DNA of 64,000 nt from positions 469,260,400 through 469,324,399 of the forward strand of contig NC_081406.1 in NCBI RefSeq assembly GCF_030272615.1, read 5' to 3'. Origin of the DNA: Cryptomeria japonica (Eukaryota > Streptophyta > Pinopsida > Cupressales > Cupressaceae). The position numbers were made by a program, and so were the translations under genes. The notes under the pieces were generated by a model, which was not told the origin of the DNA, did not search any database, and worked only from the letters and a program-made list of their open reading frames with translations. Below are positions 46,737 to 58,479 of this stretch, one piece after another. Each line of letters opens with the position of its first letter. Position 1 is the stretch's first letter.

Positions 46737-46985
46737 AAGGCACTTTGTGATGAATAGTGAGTACCAAGACATAGTACTTTGTGATGAATAGCGAGTACTA
46801 AACACATAGTACTTTGTGATGAACAGGGAGTACCACTAGGATAGAGGCAACACTTTGTGATGAACAGTGAGTGTCACTAGGATAGAAGCAACACTTTGTG
46901 ATGAACAGTGAGTGTCACTAGGATGGAGTCCCATATGCACTTAGATAAAAAAGTAGCATTTTGTGATGAACAATGAATGCCACTA
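46737..46985 (+). repeat. Tandem repeat, CACTTTGTGATGAACAGTGAG
   Basis: Six units of about 38-48 bp, each containing (C/T)ACTTTGTGATGAA(C/T)AG and GAGT(A/G)(C/T)CACTAGGATAGA. They start near 46740, 46780, 46810, 46850, 46890 and 46957. They fill the 3' end of the PMD intron. Confidence 0.75.
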
Positions 46986-48897
46986 TGACTGACATGATTG
47001 ATTTGCTTGACTATAGGAGTATTTGCCTATGTTGGAGTCATGGGAGAGATTCCCATCGACTCAGAGGTTGCGACCTGAGTTGACATTCAAGGACAGAGCT
47101 GCTATTGAGGCTATGGGTCTGAGACATGTTCTGTATGTGCCTGAGTTTCAGGTGAATGTGGGACTACTGACTACACTGGCGGAGAGGTGGCACTCTGAGA
47201 CTTGCACGTTTCATTTGCCGATGGGTGAGATGACAGTCACCCTGGAGGATGTATATAGGATTTTGAGGATATCGATCGATGGGGAGCTGATTCCCTATAA
47301 TCGAGATGGAGACAAGGAGGCCCTGATATGAGTGTTCTGGGATCCAGGACTAGAGATGAGGGTAGGGCATGTGGCATGGGATACCATGACATAGACAAGA
47401 TTGGCACTACCGGCAGTGGTAGGAGGAGCAATCAGTGGGTTCTTATGTCCAAATAGAGTGACACGAGGGTTGGCTATGGGCTGGGGGAGCACATTGGAGA
47501 CACTGGTGACATAGCACACCAGATATTCCTGGGGACCGTGCATGCTGGCACACCTATATTATGAGATTCATCGGTTTGTGTACCATGGATTAGTGGGATT
47601 GGGCTGCGGGGTCACATTGTTACAAGTGTGGGTCTATGAGCATCTATCGGTGACATGACCTATACATTTCAGGGGCAGAGGTCACAGTCGCAGTTTCATG
47701 CATTTGTATGATATGATCACCTTGCAGCCACGGATTGGTAGGTTGGAGTACTAGCGGTAGGCTATAGATGATATTGATATGGTTATATGGAGGCCGTACC
47801 TAGGATGCAAGCAGTGGGAGGATGATGCAGTAGAGCTACCCTACACCTTCCAGAGTAGGTATCTGATTGGGCGGATGCCCTATGTACTAGAGAGGCAGTT
47901 GGTTGATAGGGTGGGCAGGCAATTTGGCAGGATCCAGCGGATGCCCCGGGGTTCAGGCATGTATGCGCGGACGGTCAAGGATCAGGTGTAGTTTGGGCCA
48001 CTACTATCATATGATCAAGTTGTTACACAGCTAGTAAAGATGATGCCCCTACCTTGGGATATATGGCCAGAGATCGAGGATGCTAGCATGGAAGCAGAGT
48101 ACATAGCATATTGGGCCGAGCATCCATTCCCACACCTGACAGATCTAGGAGAGCCACTAGATGGAGATGGTGGTGGGGATGGTGATGATGATGGAGATGA
48201 TGGGGGTAGAGGCTGATGGAGGAGGAGGGTGGAACCTCAGAGGGAGGGTGGAGAGGACAGACAAGCTCGGGTGGTGAGGGGTTGCAGTGGATTACCGCTA
48301 CAGGTGCAGGGATAGGGATAGGTACAAGTATAAGTATAGCCACTAGTACAAGCATAGGCATAGGGGCAGGCACCCGTACAGGGGGAGCCACAGGTAGAGC
48401 CACAGGGGGCTGAGGCAGTGGAGGATGAGCTAACTAAGCTGAGGGAGATCTGCCAGGGATAGGTAGATGAGATCTAGGACCTGGAGAGGGAGAGGGATAG
48501 ACTCAGGAGGCAGCTCAGAGATACTGAGCAGGAGTGGGACTAGGCCATTCAGTGCTACACAGAGGCTGAGACAGCACTGAGGGCTGGGAGGTAGGCGGTA
48601 GAGGACACAAGGGCTGGATACGCCTATGTCCTGTGGGCAGGGGAGGAGATTGCCTACTAGAAGGATCTCTATTATGGTGCAGTGCCAGCTGATCAGTGGG
48701 TGAGGAGCTTCCATAGACCATCACGGACAATGATAGCTACGGGAGGGAGCTGGAGGAGACAGGCATCTAGTTGTGGGGTTATGGGTCCTCCACCACCACC
48801 AGATAGAGGGGACAGGAGGGATGATCCTAGGGCGGGTCCTTCGATGGCTCAGATTTCATTGAGGCTAGGTGGCTCCGAGGGAGGGAGTTCATCATAG

Positions 48898-50590
48898 CCG
48901 TAGAGGGCTCCCTATGTATCAGTATTGTATCATTTTTGTATGATGATGTAGACACCTGCGGGTGGTTGTAGCCATATGATTTTGACATCATTGTATCATG
49001 ACACTTTATATATATATATGAGATGATTCATCTTTTGTGGCAGCTATATGCATGTGTACATATGTGATGAGATTTTCTTATGTGATGCTTATGATATGGA
49101 TGCAAATATGTATAGAATGAAATGCAATATTTTTGTTCTTTTATGTTTTATATGTTATGCAAATGCAAATGTGAATGTATGTAATGCAGATGAATATGAT
49201 ATGCAAATGTAAATTTACATGATGAAAATATAAAATGTGCTAACATGTGTTGTGTGCAGGATGTGATGCAATTGTGATATCTATATGTATGCATGAAATT
49301 CTTATATGTGGTAATACAGGTGCAACTACATGAAATGCAAATGTTTTTGGTGTGTCATTATACTCAGTCGTGTGATAGTAGGCTACACGGACTCGAGAAG
49401 GACGATGGAAGTTAATCAAGAAAGGGGGATGGAAGATAGAAGATATGAAAGTGAAAGAGCTTCTTGTGTGTTATCATCATTGAGCTTTATTATGGCAAGT
49501 AGGTTATGACAATCGAGGCATATGTTCGACCCAGAAAGTCATTGTACCTGTTTGCATGGAGATAAGACAGTCACAAACAAGGAATGCCCCAGTTCACACT
49601 AGACTCACAGTGTCCTCATATCCTTGGACAAGTCATAGCATTACTAAGAGACAATCCACAGACAGCAAATACAAATAGGTGACGATACCCCATCCTCGCC
49701 TTTCTAGTCAAAGACATCCTGGAGATAGAATCTCTAGTCAGAGACATCCTAGAAAAGCTAAAAGACATGTCACCAAAAGATAAAATCAAAAGAAAACCAA
49801 GAACACCAACATCCACTGTAGTCCTCAAATTTAGTGTCTCTTGTCACTTGTATAAGTCTTATTTGATTGTGGTCACAATGTTTACTTTCACAAAAAGGAT
49901 AGATAGCACTGAACCATATGTTGTCTGAGTCTGTTGAAAGATTTGATTTGTTGAAGCCCATTGTTGCTATTGTGTCTCATCTAAAACTGACTGAATCCAT
50001 GAAACTGATACTTTATTGCGGAGAAGATGAAACTTTATTGCAGATCTGTGATGCAAATGTTGCTTTATTGCGGATTGTGCGTGGATAGACTAAAGGAAGC
50101 TAGAAGAAACTATACTCCTTGAAACATGTGATGTTCTTAGTTCCACACCCATCACTAGACGTAAGATTTGCCTTAGCCGCATATGGGATCTGATTTATTA
50201 TGGATGGAAAGGGAGGTGAAAAGGGAGGTTTATTATGAATGGCTAACCAATCTTGGGTAGATCAATAACAAGCCATGATGGGAATGGGTAAGTTTATTAT
50301 GAACGAATAGGTTGTGAGTGTGTGCAAAGTGAAAGGATGAAAGTGAATCCTGAAGGAGGGAGGAGCAATGTCTCTACACATGGTGTTGGTGACCCAGTTT
50401 TCACCATGGTACTTGCCTAGGGCGCCACCGAAGTGGTTTTCACCATTGGACGAAATTATTTCTCTTTACTTTTTTTGATTTTTCAATGTTTTTTGTGTCA
50501 CAAGGCGCCTGTTTGCCAGGTTTTCACCAAGTAATGATTTTTTTGTTTTATAATTTTTTTTGTATTTTTGAATTAGGATTTTCTAAAGAG
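48898..50590. other. Non-coding part of the gypsy element between PMD and integrase
   Basis: It begins with TATG/ATGCAAATG-rich sequence (49000-49350). It also holds repeated words CTTTATTGCGGA (50012-50080) and GGTTTATTATGAAYGG (50195-50310). Next to the integrase stop are GGCGCC...GTTTTCACC phrases (50380-50535), which commonly follow pol in plant gypsy elements. No protein frame. Confidence 0.5.
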
Positions 50591-53500
50591 CTATGTGTAA
50601 AACCTGCGAGGGTGCATGCTGTTGATAGGATCCTCCAAAGGTTCACCTTCTATAGTTGAGAGCTGATATGCCCCAGATCCATATGCTGCTGTAATGATGT
50701 AAGGACCAAGCCAATTTGGTTCGAACTTGCCCTTCTTCTCTCTATCTTGCTGATTTTTGGGGTTTTCTCTGAGAACCAAATCACCTACCTCAAATATGTG
50801 AGGCTTGACTCTGTGATTGTAGATGCGACTCATTCATTGTTGATAAGCCTTGAGATGATTAAAAGTAGTTTGTCTTTGTTCATCCAATAGTTCAAGTTCT
50901 TGTAAGCAAGAGACCCTATAGTCTTCATCATTGATAATGTTTTGCAAAGAGACTCTTAAAGAGGGTAGCTTGACCTCAATAGGCAAGATGGCTTCAACAC
51001 CATAGACAAGTGAATAGGGTGTAGCTCTTGTAGGTGTGCGGACACTTGTGCGGTATGCCCAAAGTGCAGGATTAAGTTGGATATGCCAATTACGGCCAGC
51101 GTCATCGACTGTCTTTTTTAGGATTTTAAGGATTGTCTTATTAGACACCTCAGCTTGACCATTACCTTGGGGGTAATATGGCATGGAGAAATGATGGGAA
51201 ATATGGAAGTGGTCACAAAGTTCATGAACATCCTAATTTTTGAAGGGACGCCCATTATTAGTGATAATGGAAAGAGGAATACTGTATCGGCAAATGATAT
51301 AGTTGAGGATGAACGTAGCAATCTATTTTCCAGTGACTTGTGTGAGAGGCATGACTTCAATCCATTTTTTGAAATACTCTGTGGCAGTGATAATGAATTT
51401 ATGACCATTGGAAGAAGGAGGGTGAATCTTGCCTATGAGATCGAGTCCCCACTAACAAAAGGGCCAAGGAGACGCAATCGGTTGAAGTTCTTGCATTGGC
51501 GCATGTATGAGGTCTCCATGAATTTGACATTTCTTACATTTCTTGACAAACTGATATGAGTCTTTTTCCATATTGGGCCAGTAATATCCAGTCCTGATGA
51601 GTTTCTTGGCTAAGGTAGGACCACTAGCATGTGGACCACATATCCCTTCATGTACTTCATGTAACGCAATCTGAGCTTTGTCGCTTTCTAAACATCTAAG
51701 AAGAGTGCCATCTAGACCTCTCCGGTATAGGATATCAGCTAAAATGACATATCGAGAAGATTGGCGAATGAAAGTGCGACGTTGGTTATTGGATAGATCA
51801 AGAGGCAGGGTATTGTCACAAAGGTATGCAAAAATGGAACCATATAACTGGGACTCAGGACCAATGACATATATCATCTCAGTAGGAATGATTTCATATG
51901 AAGGAACCAAAAGGTTATCCACCAAGAACTCATAGCGGGTCTCATTTGGAGGTAGATCGATCAGTGAAGCAATTGTAGCCATGGCATCTGTGGCTCGATT
52001 CTTCTCTCTTAGTATTTGCTCAAAGTCTATCTTTGTGAAATGTTGTTTCAGGTCATCCACCATTTGTTTGTAAGGCATTAATTTTTCATCCTTTGTTTGG
52101 TAATCATCAGTTGCTTGATGGATTACAAGTTGAGAGTCCCCAAAAACATGAAGTTCCTGGATCTTCCACTAAACTGCAATCCGTAATCTAGTTGTTAATG
52201 CCTCATATTCTGCTATATTATTAATGCAAGGAAATGATAAGTGGTACGATTTTGGTATAGAATCCCCTTGAGGATTTATAAAGAGGATGCCAGCTCCTAC
52301 CCCATGCTATGTGTATGAGCTATCGAAGTACAGTTGCCATGGCTTCTCATGTGACATTGTTAAAATGGATTCATCTAGAAATTCTGAACTTAGAGGAACA
52401 TCATCTATCATGGGAGCATCTACTAATTGATCTATGATGGCTTGTCCTTTTATTGCTTTTCTGTCCACATACTTGATGTCGAATTCACTCAGGATCATTA
52501 CCCATTTGGCTAGTCACCCAGTAAGTGTTGCCTTATTGAGAAGGTATTTCAATGGATCGATCCTCGTAACCAACTTAGTCTTATGAGTTAGCATGTAATG
52601 TCATAATTTCTGCGAAGTGATGACCACAGTGAGACATGCACGCTCAATTGGTGTGTAGTTTAGCTCATATCCCACCAATGTGTGACTGATATAGTATACT
52701 ACTTTTTCTTTGCCCTTAGCTATTTGTTGTGCTAAGAGTGCCCCCAGTGTTGTTGAAGTAGCTGATATGTATAGTAATAGAGGCTGATCTGGAACTGGTG
52801 GCATCAGAACTAGCGGATTCAGAAGATAATCTTTGAGTGTCTGGAAAGCCTATTGACAGTTCTCATCCCATTTGAATTTGATGTTTTTATGTAGCAGGTG
52901 CTTAAAAGAATTACACTTATCCGCAAGTTGTGCTATGAATCTTTGTATGGACTGGAGTCTCCCTTGTAAAGACCGAAGTTGACTAATATTTCTTGGTGGT
53001 TGCATCTCCAAGATGGCCTTGACTTTTGCTGGATCAGCTTCGATTCCTCTTTTTGATACAATGAATCCTAGGAGCTTCCCGGAGGTTACTCCAAAGACAC
53101 ATTTCTTGGGATTTAATCTTACTTTGTATTTTTCCAACCGATCAAAGATGACTGAAAGTATGTCCAAATGTGTATTTCTCTCTATTGATTTTCCCAAGAG
53201 GTTGTTGACATAATCTTCCACTGTTACGTGCATGAGATCATGAAAAATAGTAGTCATGGCTCTTTCATATGTAGCGCCTGCATGTTTTAGCCCAAAGGGC
53301 ATGATGTTCCAATAGAAAGTTCCCTAAGGACAAGTGAATGATGCTTTGTGTTGATCTTCAGACGCGATCTTTATTTGATTATAACCAGAGAATCCATCCA
53401 TCAATGATAACATTTCATGACCTGCTATGAGATCTACAATCAAATCTATGTTTGGTAATCGGAAGTCATCCTTGGGACAAGCTTTGTTGATGTCTCTGAA

Positions 53501-55359
53501 ATCTGTACATATTCTGATGCTGCGATCTGGTTTACTGACAGGCACTAAGTTGGAGATCCATTCAGGATAATCAATTGGGCGTATGAATCCGACGTCCAAT
53601 AATTTCTCAAGCTCTGCTTTGACCAATAATGTGACTTGTGGATGCATCTTTCTTAATTTTTGTTTCACTAGTTTTGCCCCTAGTTTAACTGTCAAATGAT
53701 GCATTACTAAATCTAGATCTAATCCAGGCATATCAACGTATGACCATGCAAAGTTGATTTGTCATTCTTTGAAGAAACTTATGAATTTTGACCTTTTTGA
53801 CTCCGTCAACGATTGAGCTAGGAATATGTTGTGTGGAACCTCTTCTATACCAATGTTTGTTTTGATAGTCTCCTCTACCAACATGGATGACTTTTCCTCA
53901 TATGATGCTAGGAGAATGTTGAGCCTTCCATCTTTGGGTGCCTCAGAGAGGTTTTTTCCCTTAGATACATCCTTTCTTTTTACTTTTTTGGGGTCAGATA
54001 GTGCCACAGTGTGGTTTTCGCCACAAGACCCTTGGTTTGTTCTTATTTTCACATTTTTGCGACTGGAAGGTCCGACACCCTCACCAAAATATGCCACGCT
54101 ATTGAGTTCTATACTGTATCCCGCTTTATGGTCCCCAAGGGGAAGATCATCTTGTATGCCAAGATAGTCAATAAAAGCTTCATCATTTTGGAATGTGTCA
54201 AACTATACAGGTCCTTCATGATCCTAGTCAATGAGTTGGTGGTGAACGAGGGGAAGGCCTTTAATGTCTTCGAAGTTAGCGGGGCTAAGAGTGAAGATGC
54301 AGTTATATTTGGGTATGTCAAGGTAATTATCGAGGTCATCGATGGCACTCTCCTCATCAGTCTCGATCACGAACGAATCCAAATTATCATCACTGGTAGC
54401 GCATTCTGGGATAGGTGTTCTCATCCTATGTGATTTCAACCTAGGACCTTGAGACAAGGACTGTGTGGAATCCTCATGGGTTGTTTCTTGACCAACCTTG
54501 AATCTTTTATAAAATTCCTCTTCTTCTGTGGGTTCATCTGGCTCTCTGAATGTCTCGATGAGCTCATAGTCACTGGAGGATTTGTCTGAACCCCATTCCC
54601 ATTCATTGGAGTCTGTGGAATAGCGATCCTCTTGTTGAATTTTGGCAGCTTTGATTTGTAAGGCTTCTTCTGTCCTTTGATTGTGGACCTTGGAAGTCAG
54701 GAAACCAAGTCCCTTCGAGTGTTCCTTTTTGAATTTCAATTCAGGTTGTAAAGGTTCAATGATGCCTTCCTTTCATAACCCAAGAGGGCTTTTTCCATCA
54801 TACCCAAATTTTTGTAGGATCTTGAAACCTTTGCCATATTTCTCAAATGGTAGACTGATGTGATCTTGTGTATCATCTTCAAGGTCTTTGTAAAGCATTT
54901 TGTATAAGTCTTCCTCTTCTAGTTCGCCCCATCTTTGAAAGGTAGTAGGGTCCCATTTGAGTACAATGATGGATACTTGCTTGTTAGGATGTGGTCTTCC
55001 ATATTCTTTTGGTGAACTCATGACTTGTTGTAAGTACATGGTCTGATTTAAAGTGTATTCCCCCATGCCCTTGTCTTGAAACTTGCCTTTAAGCTCACCT
55101 TGTTTTGATGTTGAGGGTTTTAATGACTCGGGATCAATGTATGCCGAAGAAGGAACAACTTTGCGATTACTGGGAATGATAGTCTCAGTTTTTTATCTCA
55201 GGTTATTGCAATATATGAACGGATTAGGATCACCGTTAACTGTTACCTCCACTCCATTGTGAGGAAACTTAATGCATTGGTGATATGTAGATGGGACTGC
55301 CCTCATTTCATGAATCCAAGGACGCCCTAGCAATATGAATCCAAGGACGCCCTAGCAAT
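50591..55359 (-). pseudogene. gypsy pol: protease remnant, G-patch-like, RT, RNase H, integrase
   Basis: The frame is constant from 55066 to the stop at 50593-50591, interrupted only by about 14 nonsense codons. Order: protease C-terminus ([22 protein letters not shown]), a glycine-rich G-patch-like stretch near 54840-54690, RT (RICTDFRDINKACPKDDF, FSGYNQIKI), RNase H (FDSSYT, FGDSQLVI), then integrase with its zinc finger (H-x3-H, CKKCQ). Key residues are lost: the RT YVDD box is YVNN (53210-53199) and the second integrase aspartate is Asn (TNNG near 51265). The catalytic E in GNGQAE remains. The protein ends MHPRRFYT, with no chromodomain seen. Replication would need a helper element. Confidence 0.9.
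55310..55359. repeat. 25-bp tandem duplication in the protease
   Basis: ATGAATCCAAGGACGCCCTA with its following five bases occurs twice (55310-55334 and 55335-55359). Since 25 is not a multiple of three, it shifts the frame exactly in the LLGRPWIH motif, separating gag from pol. Confidence 0.9.
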
Positions 55360-56603
55360 ATGTTGCAATATGATTACCTTGTTTGCCACTAGCTTTTTGA
55401 AAACTAACTCAAGTGGTTCTCCCAATGGAGTGTACTTCCTTCATGATTTAGAAGTTGTTTGAGTACTCACCTGATTGTTTGTAGAGCTTGATCTAGAAAA
55501 AATGATTTTGGGTCGTACTGTATTGGCATCTACAACACCATCATTGACTGTGTTCTTGTTTTTGTTCCAAAATCTTGGCTTGTCTTTTCCTTTAAAGTCC
55601 TCTTTGTTTTCCTTGAATATCTTGATGATGCCTTGCTCAATTAGGACCTTCTTTGTTGCTAAGCCTTTTTCAATGACGTCCTTGAAGGTAGACAAACAAG
55701 CTTTTCTTTAGGTGGAGATCGACTTCTTGGACCATACCCTATGCTTGAGGCACCAATTGGAGGAGGAGCATGTTGCATATATGGATGATATTGATCATAC
55801 ACATGTTCATATGGAGGAGGTCTATAGTGATGCTACATATCTAGACCACTTGGTATAGATTCATGTTGAGGAATGCAGTATTTATTTTGTCCATGTATAC
55901 CATACTCTATAGGCATGTCATGTTCTAATGTGTTGCCCCCAAATTTGACACAGGGTTTCCTTGTGTCCAAATTTTGAGCATGCCTTTGAATATCCAATTG
56001 CTTTGGTGGTTGATCCTTAGCATTGGTCTGTGATTGAGCATATCTTTCTTCATAAGACTTCCAGAATGGTCTGCGAAGGTGAGTATCATATGCGTGACCA
56101 TGTGTATGTGGGACCTTTGGTTTTTGAAACAAAGATGATGATGATTCAGGTACCATATGTGGTCCTCTATTGCCTCCACTATTAGGCCTCCTTTGATCCA
56201 TGTTGAAGTGAGTTTGTTGCAAAGGTCTATGTTCCATTATTTGAGACATGTCAAAATCATGAGGGATCTTGGCTCCACTTTGTGCCATCATTTGTAAGAA
56301 GTATTGTCTATCTCTCCTCATTATTTCCTCAATCAATCGATTGAAGCGGGGGTCCATAATGGATTCTTCCACATCTGCTGAATGTACGGAAAAGTTGTCC
56401 ATATTGTCATTGTGTGTTTCATTGTTGTTTGTAGTGTCCATGTTCTCAACATTTGGAATGTTTCTATAGGCATCCATGTCAGGTAATGTGTTATGATCAG
56501 TATTGAAAAAGACATCATTCTCATACTCATAGACACTCATGTTTGTGGACTCTTGAGCCTCTTTAGTTTCTCTCCTAGATTTTTGAAGACGGGTTTCAAC
56601 CAT
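55360..56603 (-). pseudogene. gypsy gag, internally deleted
   Basis: ATG 56603 begins MVETRLQKSRRETKEAQES. The N-terminal part is low complexity, rich in N, D, M and Q, and stops near 55833. A shifted continuation (55740-55441) has the typical gag tail LSTFKDVIEKGLATKKVLIE and a YTPLGEPLE motif. I see neither a clear retrotransposon-gag core nor a zinc knuckle. After YTPLGEPLE the sequence jumps within a few codons to the protease GRPWIH motif, so the gag C-terminus and the protease active-site region (D-S/T-G) are deleted. Confidence 0.75.
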
Positions 56604-57039
56604 GAACTAGGTATTGATCGAGATATGTGAGACTAGATGAAAATGGAAAAAGTATGGAAGACCAAGAGTTGGATGGAATGTAAATGAATCTGAGGTGTAC
56701 TTGCAATGTCCAAAGTGTAAGACCAATTATGTATGTAGTAGAGTAGGTGTGACTTCCAAAGAGAGGATAGTTTCTCTTGATGAGGTAAGTTGACCTTGAC
56801 TCTAAGTAGAACCAAATGAGACCCAAAGGTGATAGACCTTGATGAGGGACCACTTAGCAAAGTGTTGTTGTATGTAGTGTGTTGACAAAGTATGATGAGG
56901 ACAAGCAAGTGACCTTTTGACTCAAGTTTAGACAAATATGAATATAATGTAAGGTGTAAAGCAATGATGGACTTTATGAGACCCAAAGATAGGTTGAATG
57001 CTAAATGAAACCCTGGAGAAATAACCTAGGAAGCTCAAG
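56604..57039. other. gypsy 5' leader, part near gag
   Basis: Non-coding on the element's sense strand. The open plus- and minus-strand frames here have no family features. Confidence 0.4.
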
Positions 57040-57275
57040 AATTTTGAAACCGACTGTGTTTGTTTGCTGGATTGTAAAAAAAAATTCAATTCTGAACACA
57101 GACGTGCCTGTATACTGCACAGATGCGATTTCTTGACACAGACGCATTTCTGAGATTTATTTGTAAATTGTAATGTTGATTTTGGAAACACAGACACATT
57201 TATGCCCTTCACAGATGCGGTTATACAACACAGACGCTATTATGTCTGACACAGATGCGTTTCTGCAAAATTTGT
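57040..57275 (+). repeat. CACAGACGCG motif array in the 5' leader
   Basis: About nine copies of (A/G)CACAGA(C/T)GC(G/A) with variants, spaced 20-35 bp. It is the same core as 58480-58760 and the inverse of 46290-46535. Confidence 0.7.
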
Positions 57276-57539
57276 GCAATTTTTTTTCAATATGTGAAGT
57301 TGTTTTGTTGTGACCAAATCTGACTATTTGACTATTTTTCGTGACAAGAGGACACAGTGTTGATGAAGACTCAATGTTTGCAAGTGTCTAGTACTCCACA
57401 AAAAAAAAAGATTCAAAGAAAGTGTGTTGTTTGATGTAAAATTGTTTTGCATACACGTGAAGACACAAAAGACACAATGTGTTGTTGTTTGGTCTTGAAT
57501 GTTTGACTGTTTAAAATAAGTCAAGCACAATTATTATGG

Positions 57540-57965
57540 CTGGCCAAGACAATAGTTATTGATCCCACATGGGGTTTTACCCCTGAGGCTACACTATTCA
57601 GAGCGGATACTTAGATGCTTGACCTCATTGGCTCCACCCTCGGCACTCACTTCTCAGGTCAGCAAAACATCAGTCCCCACGAAAACTCCCCATGGTGAAC
57701 TTTGTATCTCTACTAAGAACCGTATGTGTGTGGGCCGCTACCAGAGGTCCGACCTCCTACCCCAACAACTAGAAGGATTTGGGCTTCTAAAACAAAAAGG
57801 TGCTAGTAAGGGCATCCGCTCATGTGGACATACATGTGGCACTTTCAGCTCTATAAATACATAAAGCTCCCAGCCGGTAGGGGTTACGCCCTACAACTGA
57901 TCAAATAAATTTGATCAAACGGGTTTATGGGGAGACATAGTGTCAGTATGAACTAATTAGCACAT
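57540..57965. other. GC-richer block of the gypsy leader
   Basis: Distinct from its AT-rich neighbours. It contains several short inverted words (CATGGGGTTTTACCCCTGAG, GGTAGGGGTTACGCCCTAC, TGATCAAATAAATTTGATCA), suggesting local hairpins in the leader RNA. A 101-codon plus-strand frame (57559-57864) is open, but antisense and without recognisable domains. Possible roles are a packaging or dimerisation signal or a translation leader; this is speculation. Confidence 0.4.
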
Positions 57966-58479
57966 GTTATTCATAGTTTTCACCATGAATACAGTTATTT
58001 ATAGTGGTTTGGAAGAAGATGGCTTTTCTTTTGCTACCACTTGGGTCGTTCTCTTCTCACTAGTAGTCCTAATGACCACACGGGAAGATAGGCCCTCTAA
58101 AGATTAAACAAAAAGAGCCTATTGCTCAAGACACAAAAGACAATGATTCAATTTTAGTGCACCAATTGAAGTGTTTTCTAGTCTATTGAAAACAAAGCAC
58201 ACAAAAAAATCAAAAACCCTTGCCAAGGACCTGCAACAAAGATTTGTTAGTAGTTTGGATTGTTTGAAATAATCACCCCTTCCTGCAAGCACACAAGTTA
58301 GGTAAATTATAGATCCAAAAGACTTTGTGAAAATAGGGGCCTTCAACCAAACGATTTTGCTTTCAAGACAAGCTGCACCAATTTCGTTAGCTAGATTTGA
58401 AGATGTTAACTCAAAATAAACCGGATCTGAAATATTGAATGACTAAAAACTAAATCAATAAAGCTAAAAAAAGAAATCA
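57966..58479. other. gypsy leader, no feature recognised
   Basis: No coding frame or repeat that I can support between the GC-richer block and the second motif array. Confidence 0.4.

Larger units (their letters stand above)
46181..47016 (+). other. Intron of the antisense PMD gene
   Basis: 836 bp from GTAAGT to CTATAG. Removing it joins GAG CCG to GAG TAT without a frame change and removes the in-frame TAG at 47014-47016. It contains two repeat arrays (46290-46535 and 46737-46985). Splicing is inferred from the sequence alone. Confidence 0.65.
46115..48897 (+). pseudogene. Antisense plant-mobile-domain gene, two exons
   Basis: Exon 1 (46115-46180) encodes 22 residues, MALVHRFDRVHRYQRLAEAG and two more, and ends at a canonical donor GTAAGT. 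Exon 2 starts at 47017 after TTGCTTGACTATAG and keeps the same frame. The joined frame reads on into LPMLESWERF and the PMD signature TFHLPMGEMTVTLEDVY at residues about 87-103 after the junction is counted, with WRPYLGCKQWEDD, GRMPYVLERQLV and RVGRQFGRIQRMP further on. The C-terminal part is low complexity. Exon 2 has one frame over 1.88 kb with about 16 stops, all of TAG/TGA type. PMD proteins (PF10536) include MAIN/MAIL silencing factors and transposon-borne versions. Here the gene runs opposite to gag-pol, downstream of integrase. Its role in the element is unknown. Confidence 0.8.

Noticed and set aside
46290-46985. CRISPR-like repeat/spacer array
   Set aside because: Repeats are degenerate, of unequal spacing, and sit inside an intron of a plant retroelement. 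No cas genes, and the context is eukaryotic.
48083-48403. 106-codon minus-strand ORF rich in P, V and H
   Set aside because: It is the complement of the low-complexity G/D-rich tail of the PMD exon.
50591-55066. Programmed stop readthrough or a variant genetic code
   Set aside because: The stops are scattered, of all three types, accompanied by active-site losses, and explainable as single transitions. Decay is simpler.
57559-57864. 101-codon ORF in the gypsy leader
   Set aside because: It is antisense to the element, has no recognisable domain or splice context, and lies in a GC-richer block where open frames arise easily.
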